A stretch of 64,000 nucleotides of DNA from the NCBI GenBank assembly GCA_038049695.1, contig CP142456.1, positions 17,822,501-17,886,500 of the forward strand. The letters run 5' to 3'. Below are positions 24,030-36,660 of this stretch, piece after piece (position 1 is the first letter of the stretch; each line of letters opens with the position of its first letter). The position numbers and the translations under genes were made by a program. The notes beneath the pieces were generated by a model. The model was not told the DNA's origin. It did not search any database and was given only the letters and a program-made list of their open reading frames with translations. The DNA comes from Cinnamomum chago. Its lineage: Eukaryota > Streptophyta > Magnoliopsida > Laurales > Lauraceae.

Positions 24030-24940
24030 ATATTAATTTAACAATGAATCCCTATATATTCAGTTACTATGTTATTCTATGCAAACAAATAGACCCTTTC
24101 AATTTATTTTTTCTCGAACAAGTTTCTCAATATGGTGAAATTGATGTGATTACACCATTAATTGACCTAGTTATTTTTCTGCCTAAGATTAACATTATCT
24201 TCACCAAGATCTTTCATACCAGAATTTTTTAGATAGAAATATCTTGGTTTCATTAAAAGTGTCTTTATCATAACAAAAAATCAAGAGATCATCCACATAC
24301 AGACATCATCACACAAATTGGATCCACTAATTTAAAATATATACACTTGTCAGTTGTCACTCTCATTTATTTTGAAATAATTTGAGATTACTACATCATC
24401 ATAATTTTCATGTCACCATTTAGGAACTTGTTGTAGACTTACAGAGATTTGTTCTCAGCAACAAATGTAGCTTTATATTATTACCACAGTTACATCTAAA
24501 TTTAGTTACTTCCTAAGAGCTCATTTGCATCCAGTATTTTTATAAGCAGTATGTATGGTTACTGGTCTCCAAGTTTAACAGGACAATAGCTAATCCACTC
24601 CATCATTAATAGTTTTTTGTCCAAAAGACTGCATCTGAAGATTGCAAGGCTTCATCGAAGGATGTTAGATATCCTTCTAGGCTAAAGTCAACAAAATCTG
24701 GCACAAAATCTTTAGCTGGTTCAAAATCAGGTACACTCTATTCCTTCACTTTAGGTCTTATAGGTGGTGGTATAGAGATTCTGGTAGATTCAGAACCACC
24801 ACTATTACTATATAGAAAAGAAAATTTATGCTCAAAATAACCAGTGTCTAAATATTCAATAATAGCATCGTTCACCAGATCTAGAAACTCTAGACCTTAC
24901 TACTCAAGGAATAGCCCATAAATGAAGCTGCAGCTGCACT
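24030..24940 (-). pseudogene. Ty1/copia pol remnant
   Basis: On the minus strand, CTGTATGTGGATGATCTC at about 24285-24302 encodes the YVDD reverse transcriptase box. The preceding part (about 24900-24560) reads like the integrase-to-reverse-transcriptase linker of copia elements, with PPPIRPK and SFDEALQSSDAVFW. LTRs were not found. It is an old, heavily broken fragment immediately downstream of the GIF1 3' end, and TRIM-1 lies beside it. Confidence 0.7.
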
Positions 24941-24961
24941 TCCTGACTTGGGTCTTTGGAT

Positions 24962-25242
24962 TGTTAATTTTGACTGGCCAATACGACCCAAAAGATTAAG
25001 CTATTAGGGAGCGGATGACCAATCTATTTAACACCCCCTTGCAAACCGGATGCTATTCAAATTCACAACCCACAAGTGCCCGTGATACATGCCTACCCAT
25101 GGGACCTTAGGGAACAAGGTCCTCCCCGGGGTTCATACTCGTGACCTAGCATGACTTTGATACCATGTTAAGTTCAACTAGCCAAAATAGCCCAAAAGCT
25201 TAAGCTTGTTAGGAAGTGAGAGACCGATCTACTTACTTAACA
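24962..25242 (-). mobile_element. TRIM element (281 bp)
   Basis: Terminal direct repeats of 72 and 77 bp (24962-25033 and 25166-25242) have inverted TGTTAA...TTAACA tips. TGGAT is duplicated exactly on both sides (24957-24961 and 25243-25247). On the minus strand TGGTATCAAAG follows the right repeat directly (primer-binding site for initiator tRNA-Met), and the purine run GCAAGGGGG precedes the left repeat (polypurine tract). The internal region of about 130 bp has no coding capacity. Structurally complete terminal-repeat retrotransposon in miniature; it depends on other elements to move. Confidence 0.88.
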
Positions 25243-25695
25243 TGGATATCAACAAGCATCTCTAAGATATCATAATTTGGTTTCCCGCCTTTCCACAATT
25301 TAGATAGGAAAAACTCTGGTCTTCGAACGAGGAAACTTATTGGGTAAATAATTTGTTCAAAAAGTTGAGCGCATAAAAAGTGTTGGTAGAAAACAACCCT
25401 GTTCTGTAAGTGACATATTCAACCAATGATGTGATGCATTTTGGAGAGAAAAAGAGACGTCTTAGGACAATAATAAAGAGAAGAACTAGTAAGAGGTTAG
25501 GAATTGGGGCAAACAATGGGTAAAAAGATGAACAAATGAGCAAGACATCATTCCTTCAATAAGCAACAACTTTCCAAGAAACCAATGCTTAATGAATGTC
25601 AAATACAAAGCAAGGTCAGAGAGATATAACTATTGCATTGAAGTATATTTAATAGACGGTCCAAAATCTTACCAAGGTGGTAATGGTATCTTTCT
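25243..25695. other. GIF1 3' flank and likely 3' UTR
   Basis: About 450 bp between the TRIM and the GIF1 stop codon. The part nearest the stop is the likely 3' UTR on the minus strand; the cleavage site cannot be placed. Nothing else recognised. Confidence 0.5.
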
Positions 25696-26855
25696 TCAAT
25701 AGAAATCTTGTCCATCAGCACTATGGCCTCCTCGTCCTTCCGAAGAAACCCCATTTCCAGGCTCTTGCTTGACTCCACCCATCTGTCCCCTACTCACCAA
25801 CTGCAAGACCTCCCCACTGTTGCGTCCAAAATCAGGAAAGCCTCTGGCTGTGACCGCCCCATTACCTCCCACACCAGTCTCGCCTTGAAGCAGGTGAAGC
25901 CCATTGTTGGCTCCAGAACTCATGCCCAACTGGCTGTGCAAGGATTGCTGCTGCAGTGTAGAAAGTGACTGCTGACCATACAACATTGATGACGGGGGTT
26001 CCATGAGTGATTGTGGTGTCATCTGTTGTGCTTGCTGATGCTGCATGTAACGTGCATCTGGCCGCATGGTAGCATTTGAAGGAAACTGCACAGGCACGTA
26101 CACAAATTGAGGTTGGTGGTGGGCCAAGTGTCAAAACTATTAAAGCTGGCTCTTACTCAATGTCCAGCCAGGCAGTGCCAATTTAGCAGTTAGACAATAT
26201 CCTTAAATATTACACATTGTGAAGAACAAAAAACTTGCACAAGGACGGTTACATAGCTTGCTAAAACCACATGAAAACAAGATGACACCATTTTTCATTT
26301 TCATCACTATGTGATAGGCCCCACAGAAGTAGAAAACAGGTGTCGAATTATACCTGAGCATAAGAGGGAGACGGTTGGGGTTGAGAATCTGCAATTGTTG
26401 CCAAGTACATAAGGTTCCGTTGCAGCCTTGCTTGATTCCTGCAATGACAGAATAGAAAAGTAAAACATGACTAGAGCCATTGAGCCTGGGCTCAATCAAG
26501 TTTGAAAGGTCACCAAAAATTTTCATAGGAAACATGAGTAGAAAATAGAGGCTATTAGTTTTGGTTCTCTCAATATTAGAGACGCACACTTATTTGCTTC
26601 CTCTTATAAATTTCCAATTTACAACTGAGAAAAGATAGGAAGGATTTGAGAAAGAAATAGAAACGGAAATATGAAAATTAGGAAACAAATGCTCTCAGTT
26701 ATGAAGTTCTGAAAATCTCTGATGTCATAACAGACATGATTTGCAACTTCCTCTAGCTGTTTGGAACTGAGGTTAACTAAGCCCCACTACTTATCATTGC
26801 AGGAGTACATCTAAGAGTTAGCAAAGAAGAGAAGCTGGCCTATTCGTTTGGAATG

Positions 26856-26947
<92 letters not shown>

Positions 26948-29900
26948 GCGCACAACCCATACCCATTCCTGCTCACCCATACTATGACACCCCTACATTG
27001 TGAAGATATGGGTTAACCTGTAGCCTGTAGGTCAACATAACCCAATGGGTCCGGTCAAATCTGCACTATTATTGTATGGTATCTTACATTACTGAGATAG
27101 GCAATTCTTTCCTTTCGTAATTGTTAGATTAGATTTTTTACTCACAGGTAATTGTGACCTATGCATAGAAGGCTTGTATTATAATTAGTGGCATTCAGTA
27201 GAAGGAATGACATTGGTTCCTCTTCACAAATCCTTCTCTCTGGTTAAATATTTTAATACACAGATCCATATGATGCCCAATAAAGACCGAATTGCATCAC
27301 TTGGGGCTCCATCTATACACACCAAAACAAGACCAAAAAGATAATATATGGCATTCTTATCCATATATGTGATTGAATATGTATAGTATCATCTGGCAAT
27401 CATGCTTGGAATACATAACGCTTCAGGAAAAAGAAATTATGTTAAATAGGTGGCATGATGAACACAAAGGATTGCAATGAAATAATTATTATTGAATAAT
27501 TATTAATATATCTCAACAAAAGCAGGGAAAGACCTCAGAAAGTGCAAGACTCTTGTTTTTTAAACAGAAAATAAGTCCAATTTCCCACATTTTGGTGGAA
27601 CCAGACTGATCAGTCCATAAATAACTCATCAGGGAAAAGGCAATAGCAAAATTTCTTCATTCCTGCATATGTGGCCGTGCAGATACGATGGGTTCCAATG
27701 ATTTTGTTCTTATGTGTGAAATATAGTGACCAACAGTCCAGTTTCATGTGAGTGACAAAATGTAAAGCCAGTTTCATTGAGTGAATAAAGTGTTGGATAC
27801 TACAGACTGATCCTAGATGGTGCTGACAAGATCTCAAACTGAAATAAGCATGATAAACAACATCAAAATCTAATAGAGTGACTAGTGACTAAGACTTGCA
27901 CCATATGGCACGGATTTATAGGTCACACCACACCAATTTATGATTAAGGTAAAAATGATCTGTGGATTTGAGCAGTATTATCCAATGAGATGGAGTGGAT
28001 ATAGGCATGATCTAATGGGGCAGAAATATCCTATCATTATCTTCTTGAAAACCTAATCCTTCTATCTTTTAAACCTATTTAAATTGGGTTCTTGAACTGC
28101 TTTAGAATCTGAAATTTGTGAAATTATAGAGCCAATCCCTTTTGTATTTTCTTTTAAACAGCAGCACTCAACCTTTACCTTTGTTTAATTTATTTAATTT
28201 TTTTCATCACGCCTTTTTGGAAAAGAATGCAGGAATGCTGGACTGTTCAATTTCAGGGACAAATCTTAGCAGAATTGATGAAAATGCTTTAAATCAAGTC
28301 TGTGCTGTGATTATTTATTATTATTATCTAGCATAAGTGATTTTGATCATGGCATGATAACATGATGACAAAACATCTATCTAGATCATGTTAATACTGT
28401 CATACCCAAGGGCTCCAAGCCACATAGAGGGGGAGCTTGGAGCTGAGTACTGATTCCAGAAAGCAAGAGCTCAGGTATGGCTGGACATGAAATTGTCATG
28501 CCTCCAAAACTTGGGTCCCAATCATGGTAACTCATTACATTGACAAATATAGGAAGCACGATGACCATTTTTGAGACAAGCACTTGAAACTCTTACACAA
28601 GTTTATAAAGGTGCTTCCATCTTACATGCGTAGCAAAGTTATTGCTACTGCAGGTTGCTGACAGATATGGGTAACATTTGAACAAGAGGGAAAGTGCCAT
28701 TTAGTGATTGCACATAGCGAATATCTGAACATCAAATATAATCTCATTGCGATTAGTTTCTAAGTATACGCATTGCTTTGGTGCCCCAAGTTTAATTGTT
28801 GTTTACATTCAAACTGAAACATCTGCATGCAAAGGCCAGGAAGACATTTGTTGGATGTGGCCATACACACATGGATTTCTTCTAAAATGCCTCCAGTCTG
28901 ATGAGTGAACAATCGTGATCAGCCCAAATTCGTTTATGTGATCATAAGCGAACTGTTGGATCATGGAGTCTAATCCTAGATGGCACAATAAGACCCACCA
29001 AGGAATTAAAGTCTAATCTATGGTGGACATGATTAAGATTTACATTGTATGATCTATGATACCTGGATGCTTGTATAGGCCCAACATATCCATGTTGGAC
29101 TGATACCGCACTCTTGTAAGTACTTGATATTGCATTGACACTTTTAGGGTACAGGTTTAGCATATCCTGCTCACCAAGTCTATTATTTCATATAGTTCTT
29201 GTAATCATCTTTCTTCTCAACATAAAAAATGTTAGAAATGAATGTTATCATTATGTTAAAAAATGATCTAAATAAAAAATTAATACACCCGTATCTGTAT
29301 CCATGTCTTAGATTTTTGAAAGTGCAAAGTCATATCCATAATCTTGCATGTGTGTCCGTATCCGTATCTTGATATCATAGCATGTGGTAGGCATCAAGGA
29401 TGAAAATAGCGGTAGCGGCGGGCGTGAACGCTACGCAGCGGGCGATACGTAGCGTAGCGGGGATACGTAGCGGCGTAGCGGTGCGATTTGAAAAAATCGC
29501 CAAAAAAATCTGAAAAAATTCCAGAAAATTGTAAAATGAAAGAAAATGTACTTCTTTTTTTTTTTTTTGCAAAAGTAACTAAGGTAAGGAGGCGTAGCGG
29601 TCCCCTCACTGTATGAGGTCTTGTATCGTTGTATAAATAGAAAATAATAGTAATGATCATTTTTTTCACATGTGTTCATGTTGCTTAGTTATACTAACTT
29701 AGAAACTAATGAAAGACTTATAAAAGAAAAAACTATGTCGTGAAGTCAAGACTTAAGAGTACCTAGAGAAAAAAATACATCTACCAAAGGGGGTGTCTAA
29801 TAGGATGTACTTAGAGAAGAATCATTGAGAAGAACTCTCTATATCGACTGTAATTCGGCGAAATCATATGCTTTTTGGTGTTCTTTTAAACATAAAAGGG

Positions 29901-32900
29901 TAGAAGAATTGTTTAGAAATGTTATTTGGAGAGAAGAAGAAAAGAAATAAGTTTTATTATGCATTTAAAAAAAAAAATGGAAAGTAGGAATTTTTCTCAC
30001 CCCGTAGCGGTTGTAGCGGCCCCGTAGCGGTCCCGTAGCGGACGTAGCGGCCGCTACAAGTGCAACGGCCGATAAATCGGCCGTAGCATAGCGGCCGCTA
30101 TTTTCATCCATGGTAGGCATCACCAAGAAGCACGGACACAGACACGACACGACATGACATTTCTCAAAAAAGTAGGACATGGACACATCGGAGACACGTT
30201 AATGTTTAATAATAATAATTATCATCATATACGAAAAGATAATATCATTTTAACTTTATAATCAATTTAGCAATCAAATAAATAAAAAATCCAAGTACCA
30301 ATGTACCATTGTAATATTTCCCCCTCCTTCATTAAGTTTCTCAAACTAGATTACATATTTCCACATAGGCTTATTTATATCTTCTTCATTGGAGGGGTGT
30401 GAGCTAGAGCCTGGAATGGAACTCATATTCATAAATTCCAGAGGTGAAGAAGCATCTGATAAATAAAAAAAAGAATATTTGATATAAAGAAAAGAAGCAA
30501 AAAATAAAGAACATCAGCAGCAAGGACATTTGCAGATTTGCATATTTGTAGTGAAAAAAAAATAGCATCAAGGAGTTTGCAACAACACAACAAAGAATAA
30601 AACAGCAAAAACAGAACATCTAATGATAAGAGAAACAACAGCAAATTTCAAACAAATAGTACAGAAGCAAAAAACAGATTTGATGAGCCAAAAAAAAAAA
30701 ACAGTAGCATGAGCAAAAAAAAAAAAAAAAGTTTTTCGTAGCAAAAATTGAAAAAAGAAGAAGCAGCAGCAAAGAAAGACAAAAAGAGCAGATGCAAAAA
30801 AAAAAAGAAGAGCGTACCTGATGAGCAAAAGCAGTACCGGAGCAGATCTTCTTCTTTTCTTCTTCTTTCGTTAGGGCTAGACGGACGAATGGGGTTTTTT
30901 TCTCTTTCATTTAGGGCTGGATGGACGAATTAAAAGAGCCCCATTTTCCACTTACGTTATAACTTTTTACAAACAGCCCCCTTTTCTTTCCTTTTTTTTT
31001 ACTCTAATTTTATTGTTTTTTCCTAATTAAAAGAGGCCAGCATCACCCCAGCGTGTCCGGAATATAAAATATAAAAAAATAAATAGGATATTCTTTTTGG
31101 CATGTCCGACACGTGTCCAAGCAAGTCCGTCGGACACGGACATGACGGCCCCAAAGAGGTGTTCGTGCTTCCCAGGGCATCAGTAGGTCAGACTTAAGCA
31201 ACAACTGATTGAGGTAAACATGATCTTGTGGATATCATCAGTAATATGTAATGGGATAGTGGATATACTCCACATTAACTTATGGGATAGAGACATTCAA
31301 TCAATCTTTATCTCCTTACAAGCTTATCTCTGTATAAATTTCATTTTAAGAGAGCACTTTATTATGCACTCGCATTTTCCTCAATTGTAGCCTCATGAGT
31401 TCTTTGTTGTGAAGCTAGGATGTCCTGGCCCACATAAAATTCTCTACTTCAATTTCTGCCTAGAGAAGAAGTGTTGTAAATTCAGACAATCTATCAGCCA
31501 TAAGTAAATCAAACTAAATTGACTATTTGATTTCTCATTTATATGCTAGAATTTAAGACAGTATACTATTTAGTAGTACTGTGATAGTAATATTGCGATT
31601 GTGATTAGTCTAAGGCTCCTATATAAGACATGTGGACAATCCAATCATGGTGGAAATATAGCTTACTCTGCACACTCGCCCAGTTTTCCTGAACTCTGGC
31701 TGTCTAGGATCTGCAGAATCAACTGCTTGTTTTCATCCAAATACTGCATGTAAGGTTACACACGAAACAAAAAGAAAAGAATGCTGGTTAAATTTTAATA
31801 ACAAAAGTTATGTGATTATTAAACTGAAATAAACAGGACAAGTGGGAGAAGTGTGAGAAAAGCAAGACGATCCAGGAAAATGAATCACTAACTGCTGGAC
31901 AAGAAGCAACTAAGAGTCAGTTGAAAACTTCTATCATCCTTGGCATAAAATTTGGATTGAAAAGAAATAAAACAGTAAAAAACCATACACTCATGTACAA
32001 TGAAAACACTGGAAGAAGATTCAGAAGACTGAAATCTCTTGACCTCATATCCTTTTGGTCATCAGCAAGAAAATGTTGATCGATTAAGCAAGAAAGCCTT
32101 TGAGTCTTATGATGCATTTGGACTGCATCAACAGGGTAGAAAAAATCATTTCAACACCTTTGATGGGCAATCTCGTTTGATTGCATTTCCTTGTCGTGCT
32201 TGTACGTTGAGACTTACTAAAGAGACAGACAAGTTTAATTTTCAAATGTTTCGGTCCAAGAGGCTTCGGAATTCGGATGCCTTTTCAATGTTTCAAACAA
32301 AGGACATATCAGCTTCATTAAATTGAGGAATACTATATGCTTAAATTTTGAAGTTTCTGTCCAGGAAGTTTGGGGATGCTTTTTCAAAGTTTCAAAAAAG
32401 GCACACATCAGCTTTACTAAATCGAGGAATTCTATTTATGCTAAAACTTTGATCATCAACCAAGAATCAACTTACCAACCACCATACAGAAAATCCTTGG
32501 AATTTGTAAGAAAATTGTTTGACAGATCATCTTTCAATTTTTTTTAAAGCATCTCCATTTCTTTTCTTATTGGTATCTTCAAAGCAAGCATCTCTAGCAA
32601 AGACTTTGATTGAAGTGGTGAGAAAAGGCGTAAAAGAATTTGGAGTTACAGAGAAAATGGTCTTGAATAGGGCCAAGTGGAGATGCAGAACTCACAAAGG
32701 CAACCTGAATAGCTCGGACAAGGTTATGTTAAATGTGAAATTGACAATTCTCATGATGGAGATGCATCTAGTTTGAGGCAACATAACAAGCTCTTAATAT
32801 GCATTAGTTAGACAATTCATTAGTCAGATGGTTCGAATCAGGTTGTCCTTTCAAGGGATGTGTGCTGTATGATTCTAGTTTTTCACATGCTGACTTTACT

Positions 32901-35900
32901 CTATCACTATGTCTTTCAAGCATCTTCATTTCATTTCTTCTTAGCACCAGTAATCTCATGGGAGCAAGTGCACACATGCACACACGCACACACACCCACA
33001 GTGAATGAGTAATTGATATACAAGCATCTTCATTTGTTTTCTTTTTGACATTATGTTCTGTCATCCACACTTGACTGCTTTATTTATGTTTTTGGAATCC
33101 CAAAAATCCACAACCCACCATTGGCTTAAACTCGAAAGCAAAAACAGAAACCTAATATCAAGGTTCTGTTTAATTTTTACTAATTCTAGATGAGTCTTGT
33201 TTGAAACAGAGAATGGGTGGTACCTAGATAAGTCTGCATTGCTGTAAACAAGACCTTCCAACCCATGAAAACAACCATACAGGACACTTTCAATCATTAG
33301 ATATAAAGAGAAAGGAACATTGATCATGATGCAACAAATTGACGACTGTTGTCAGTGAGGCCCTCCTATATATGAGGGTAGCCGGCCCGACCCTCGAAAG
33401 GGCTACAAAACGAGGGCCTTTTTTTTCACCTTAAAATGCCCGATGGCTGGGCTTGAACAAAATTTTTGCAAGTCCACCAATTTGAGGGTGGGCTTTGACA
33501 ATAATAGGTCCGGCCCGTTTATTTTTTTATTATTTATATATTACAGATTTATTTTAGCATATAAATGAGCTTATTTTAGCATGATTCTTATGTAATTCTT
33601 ATTTGGGTTCTTATGTGATTCTTATATTAATTTTTTTAAGAATCTTATGTGATTTTCATATGATTCTACGCGATTTTTATGTAAATAAACCATGCATGAT
33701 CGTTCTGAATATCGGAATCGTATCGCAAATTGTTCCTACTCATGAATTGAAAGGAATTGTGAATCGTAGAATTTTTTATACTTTTTTCTAATAAAAAATG
33801 AGAAATAATTAAAAATTAAAAATTAAAAATAAAAAATAGATATTCACAAGCCATCCATTTTTCCATTCATAGCAGTATAGATACAATTTCAAGAACACCA
33901 TGCCATATATTAATCTAAAATAAATAGTATGTGAAAATATTTAAATAAGTTTGAGGTATCCATATATATTTATTTTTTGTTACTTTAAAATCAAAATATA
34001 AAAACAAAAAAATAATCTAAACCGTCAATCTTACACGGTAGGATATCTCTTGAAATTAAAAAAAGTGTTCATGAAAGAAAAAAACCAAAAAAATATTTAA
34101 AAAAAAAAAGAAAAGAAAATAAACGCAAGCCTCATATATAGTCAAACACTTTAATCAAATGCATGTTATTTCTTCATCTCTAAAATCTCTCCAAAGCTGC
34201 AAAAGTTGTTAAAACGTTTCTTTAACTATTAAATAATAAAATAAAGAAAGAACATCGAATCATAAGATTCGCATCTGAATCCTAAGATTCATCTGTAAAT
34301 GTGATTCATTATATAGATGCAAATCATTTTCCTTAGGATTTGATAACAATGCATGATTCTTATGCAATTTTTAGTTTTTATATATGTGGATCTGTTTGAG
34401 CATGACTTTAATGTGGGTTGTAAATAGCATGTGATCACTTCTCTTTAGTTATTCGGTCTAACACTCTAACACCTCATATTCAGATTCAATTCCAATGACC
34501 CACCTCTTGGATGGGCCATAGCATGAAAAACAAAATGCTACAAGATCCTAATGGCATGCTATAGAGGAAATAACGAGATGGGTTTTTTTTTTTTTTTCTT
34601 GTTCTTTTATATAGAATCCATTTATTTGGTTGGTATTTAAGTCATGAGAATACGATGCAATGCATTCTATCAAAATCATAGTTGTCAATTCCATTCCGGT
34701 TTGACCTTGTAGTAGAACGTTTCGGCATTCCGGTTGATTCCAGTATTCCGTTCCAGAAAAGGCGTGATTGAAAAATGAAAAAAATATATATAAAAGAATA
34801 CCTGAAATTGAAAAAATAGTCTAATGCTAAAATAATACAAAAAATGCACACTTACATCACTTAAATTAAACTAGATACTCTACAATTGACCATTTCCTAG
34901 TTTTCACTGCATGTGAATGGAAGTATAAAACCTTGGCCGGAATGGGGCGGAATTGGGACTGGTACGACCGGAATGGACCGGAACTGACTAGAATTGGGAA
35001 CGGGAACTTTTAGGGGAGCAATTCGTTCACCTAAGGCCAATTCCGGCTGGAATGGAATTGACAACTATGATCAAAATCCTAAAATTAATGTTGCTTGTTC
35101 CATTGCATTGATACCCTTAAGCTTGGACAAGGAAGGAGGCCTAACATCAGATTTAAATTCAATGCTGAATGGCTGGGGTGGAAAAAACTTACATTTTCTT
35201 CTCTTCAGGCGTTGGGCCAAGCCTTGGCCTTTCCTTGGCCCTTGAGGGCCAAGTAAGGGCCTAGATAGTGCAGGCCCACAGATGGCTTTCGCCTTGCCCG
35301 CCTATATTGAGGGCAGGGCTTGGGCAACCTTGGGCCAGGCCTGGTCCGGCCCTTTGACAGCCCTATAGACAAGCAACAAAAGAACAGGGCAAGATTTAAG
35401 TGGTCCACTGTTTCTAAGAAATTAAGGTCACAAATTTTCTACCAAAATGCCACCAACCAAACTCCCCCCACCAAAACACACATCCACACCCACCCCCACA
35501 CACACAGACATTGGGCCCAGTGTACAGTGTGACCCAAAAGATCAGTCATGACAGGATACAAGACATTCATCACAATAGACAGCCTCCTTGTAATTGAATG
35601 CTTACTAGATTTTCTTTCATTAACAACAACTATAGTGGAGAAAGGGAAAGAGGCAAACATAACCCTTATTTTACTGAAGGATGTTTTAATATTTGTTCCC
35701 ATAAGCCACCTCAATGGTCATTAAATCAGTCTTATGGTTCATTTCAATGCAGTTTTTAGCATCAATTGCAATCTAGATATAAACATCTTATCGCAGAAGC
35801 GACTCATAGCAAATGAACAAGGTCAAATGCTTAACAACAATGATAAACAAACAAAAAAAAAAATTGGTGATCAGAGAACCATATTCCAATAAGAAAACCA

Positions 35901-36533
35901 AACTAATATAAAAACAGGAAAAAGAAAACCATGGACATGGAGCCATTCCTGAAAAGAACATCCATAGACTCCCAAACCTCAACCAAAAACAAAAACCCAC
36001 ACCCCCAACCTCAGTAAGAACCGAGAAAGAAAGACCCCAATGAGTAGAGGTACAAACCCATAAACCAATGTGTATACGAACCTAAAATCATCAAAACAAA
36101 GACCCATTTCACATCCATCACAGAACATGCAAATACCACAAAGAAAAACCTGTCTATTTTGAAACACACTAAATAAATCAATAGAAAATAAAAGCATAAC
36201 CACAAAATAAGGTTATATTAAAAAAGAGAATAATAGGAAAGAGAAGTTAATAAGCCTTACAGAACCCAGTTCCAAATAAGGAAAGAAACATCAAAGAACA
36301 CTACCAACTCATCAGAATAGCTGAATAGGAAGAAAAACAAAACCACCCAAAATGCCAAACCAGAAAATGAAACAAGAAAGAGCCATTACACATAGCAATA
36401 CACAATCAAAACAACTATAAAGCAAATAAAATAAGAGTCCACAATGGAAGAGTATAGGGAGAAATACCTGCTGAATCATATCTGTTGTGACGATGTTCGG
36501 ATTGAATCCTGCCATCATGGGCTGCATTTGCAT
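25696..36533 (-). CDS. GIF1: GRF-interacting factor 1 / ANGUSTIFOLIA3 co-activator, four exons
   Basis: Exons on the minus strand: 36533-36468, 31743-31667, 26438-26354 and 26085-25696. All introns are GT-AG, all phases agree, and the product is 205 residues (Arabidopsis AN3 is about 210). Exon 1 gives MQMQPMMAGFNPNIVTTDMI; exons 1-3 form the SNH/SSXT domain (YLDENKQLILQILDS, then NQARLQRNLMYLATIADSQP, residues about 12-70). Exon 4 has the QHQQAQQMTPQSLM stretch and a Gly/Gln-rich tail with LGMSSGANNGLHLLQGE. GIF proteins bind GROWTH-REGULATING FACTORs and recruit SWI/SNF remodelling to drive cell proliferation in leaves and flowers. The start lacks the extra MQQHL-type residues common in the family: the codons upstream are in frame but have no ATG. 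Introns 1 and 2 (4.7 and 5.2 kb) are very long and repeat-laden; intron 3 is 268 bp. Coding sequence looks functional. Confidence 0.93.
26858..26953. repeat. Compound (CT)n(CA)n microsatellite in GIF1 intron 2
   Basis: About 28 CT units followed by about 14 CA units and a CGTGCGCGCG tail. The alternating purine-pyrimidine tract is prone to length change. Intronic with respect to GIF1. Confidence 0.95.
26954..29394. other. GIF1 intron 2, unique part
   Basis: About 2.4 kb of intronic DNA without a recognisable gene or complete element. The wording around 27950-28060 recurs in diverged form around 31205-31320, suggesting an old duplicated repeat. Confidence 0.5.
29395..30112. mobile_element. 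hAT-type MITE with CGTAGCGG subterminal repeats
   Basis: Inverted ends CAAGGATGAAAATAGCGG and CATGGATGAAAATAGCGG, with an exact 8-bp duplication GTAGGCAT at 29387-29394 and 30113-30120. 718 bp. Both subterminal regions are packed with CGTAGCGG and GGCCGCTA motifs; the centre is AT-rich. No transposase. It lies in GIF1 intron 2. Confidence 0.88.
30123..31174. mobile_element. Second hAT-type MITE with GGACACG subterminal repeats
   Basis: Ends CAAGAAGCACGGACAC and, inverted, TGGGAAGCACGAACAC, with GGCATCA repeated at 30116-30122 and 31176-31182, a near-complete 8-bp duplication. Subterminal GGACACGGACA and TGTCCGACACGTGTCC motifs are inverted between the ends. The centre (30440-30830) is A-rich low-complexity sequence that yields spurious Phe-rich reading frames. 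It abuts the previous MITE: two insertions at nearly the same site in GIF1 intron 2. Confidence 0.7.
31744..34676. other. GIF1 intron 1, proximal part
   Basis: No gene recognised. At about 32255-32450 a unit of about 97 bp is duplicated in tandem with divergence (TTTCAATGTTTCAAACAAAGG against TTTCAAAGTTTCAAAAAAGG; AAATTGAGGAA against AAATCGAGGAA). At 33355-33510 a GGCCC/GGGCC-rich stretch resembles a degenerate hAT end. From 33540 to 34450 the sequence is AT-rich with repeated GATTCTTATG motifs. Confidence 0.5.
34677..35069. mobile_element. hAT-type MITE with CCGGAATGG repeats
   Basis: Perfect inverted ends CATAGTTGTCAATTCC flanked by an exact 8-bp duplication ATCAAAAT (34669-34676 and 35070-35077). 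393 bp. Subterminal CCATTCCGG / CCGGAATGG motifs are inverted between the ends. No coding capacity. It lies in GIF1 intron 1. Confidence 0.9.
35205..35366. repeat. Degenerate GGGCC-rich hAT-like terminus in GIF1 intron 1
   Basis: Ends GGCCTGGTCCGGCCCTTTGA then CAGCCCTATAG, which inverted resembles TAGGGCTGT-type hAT tips such as that of the MITE at 60964. No partner end or target duplication was found. Confidence 0.35.
35367..36467. other. GIF1 intron 1, distal part
   Basis: A-rich intronic sequence before exon 1. It holds a CACACA/CCCCCAC low-complexity patch (35460-35510) and nothing else recognisable. Minus-strand hydrophobic reading frames across 35788-36205 look like by-products of A-rich composition. 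Confidence 0.45.
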
Positions 36534-36660
36534 GAGATTCTGATCTGTCTCTCTCTCTCCGAGTAAATCGGCTGCTATCATACAAGTGAGAACAGAGTAG
36601 CAGAGCAGAGGAAGGTGCCTTATGTTGTGGGAGTTTATTACGGAACCCCTCAAAGAGAGC
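36534..36660 (-). promoter_or_regulatory. GIF1 5' leader and proximal promoter
   Basis: Directly upstream of the start codon, minus strand, is a GAGAGAGAGACAGATCAG leader with a pyrimidine-rich stretch further up. TAATAAA at about 36636-36642 could act as a TATA variant. The transcription start is not determined. CT/GA-rich leaders are common in plant developmental genes. Confidence 0.4.

Noticed and set aside
30404-30910. Phe-rich minus-strand ORFs
   Set aside because: A-rich low-complexity core of a MITE read backwards.
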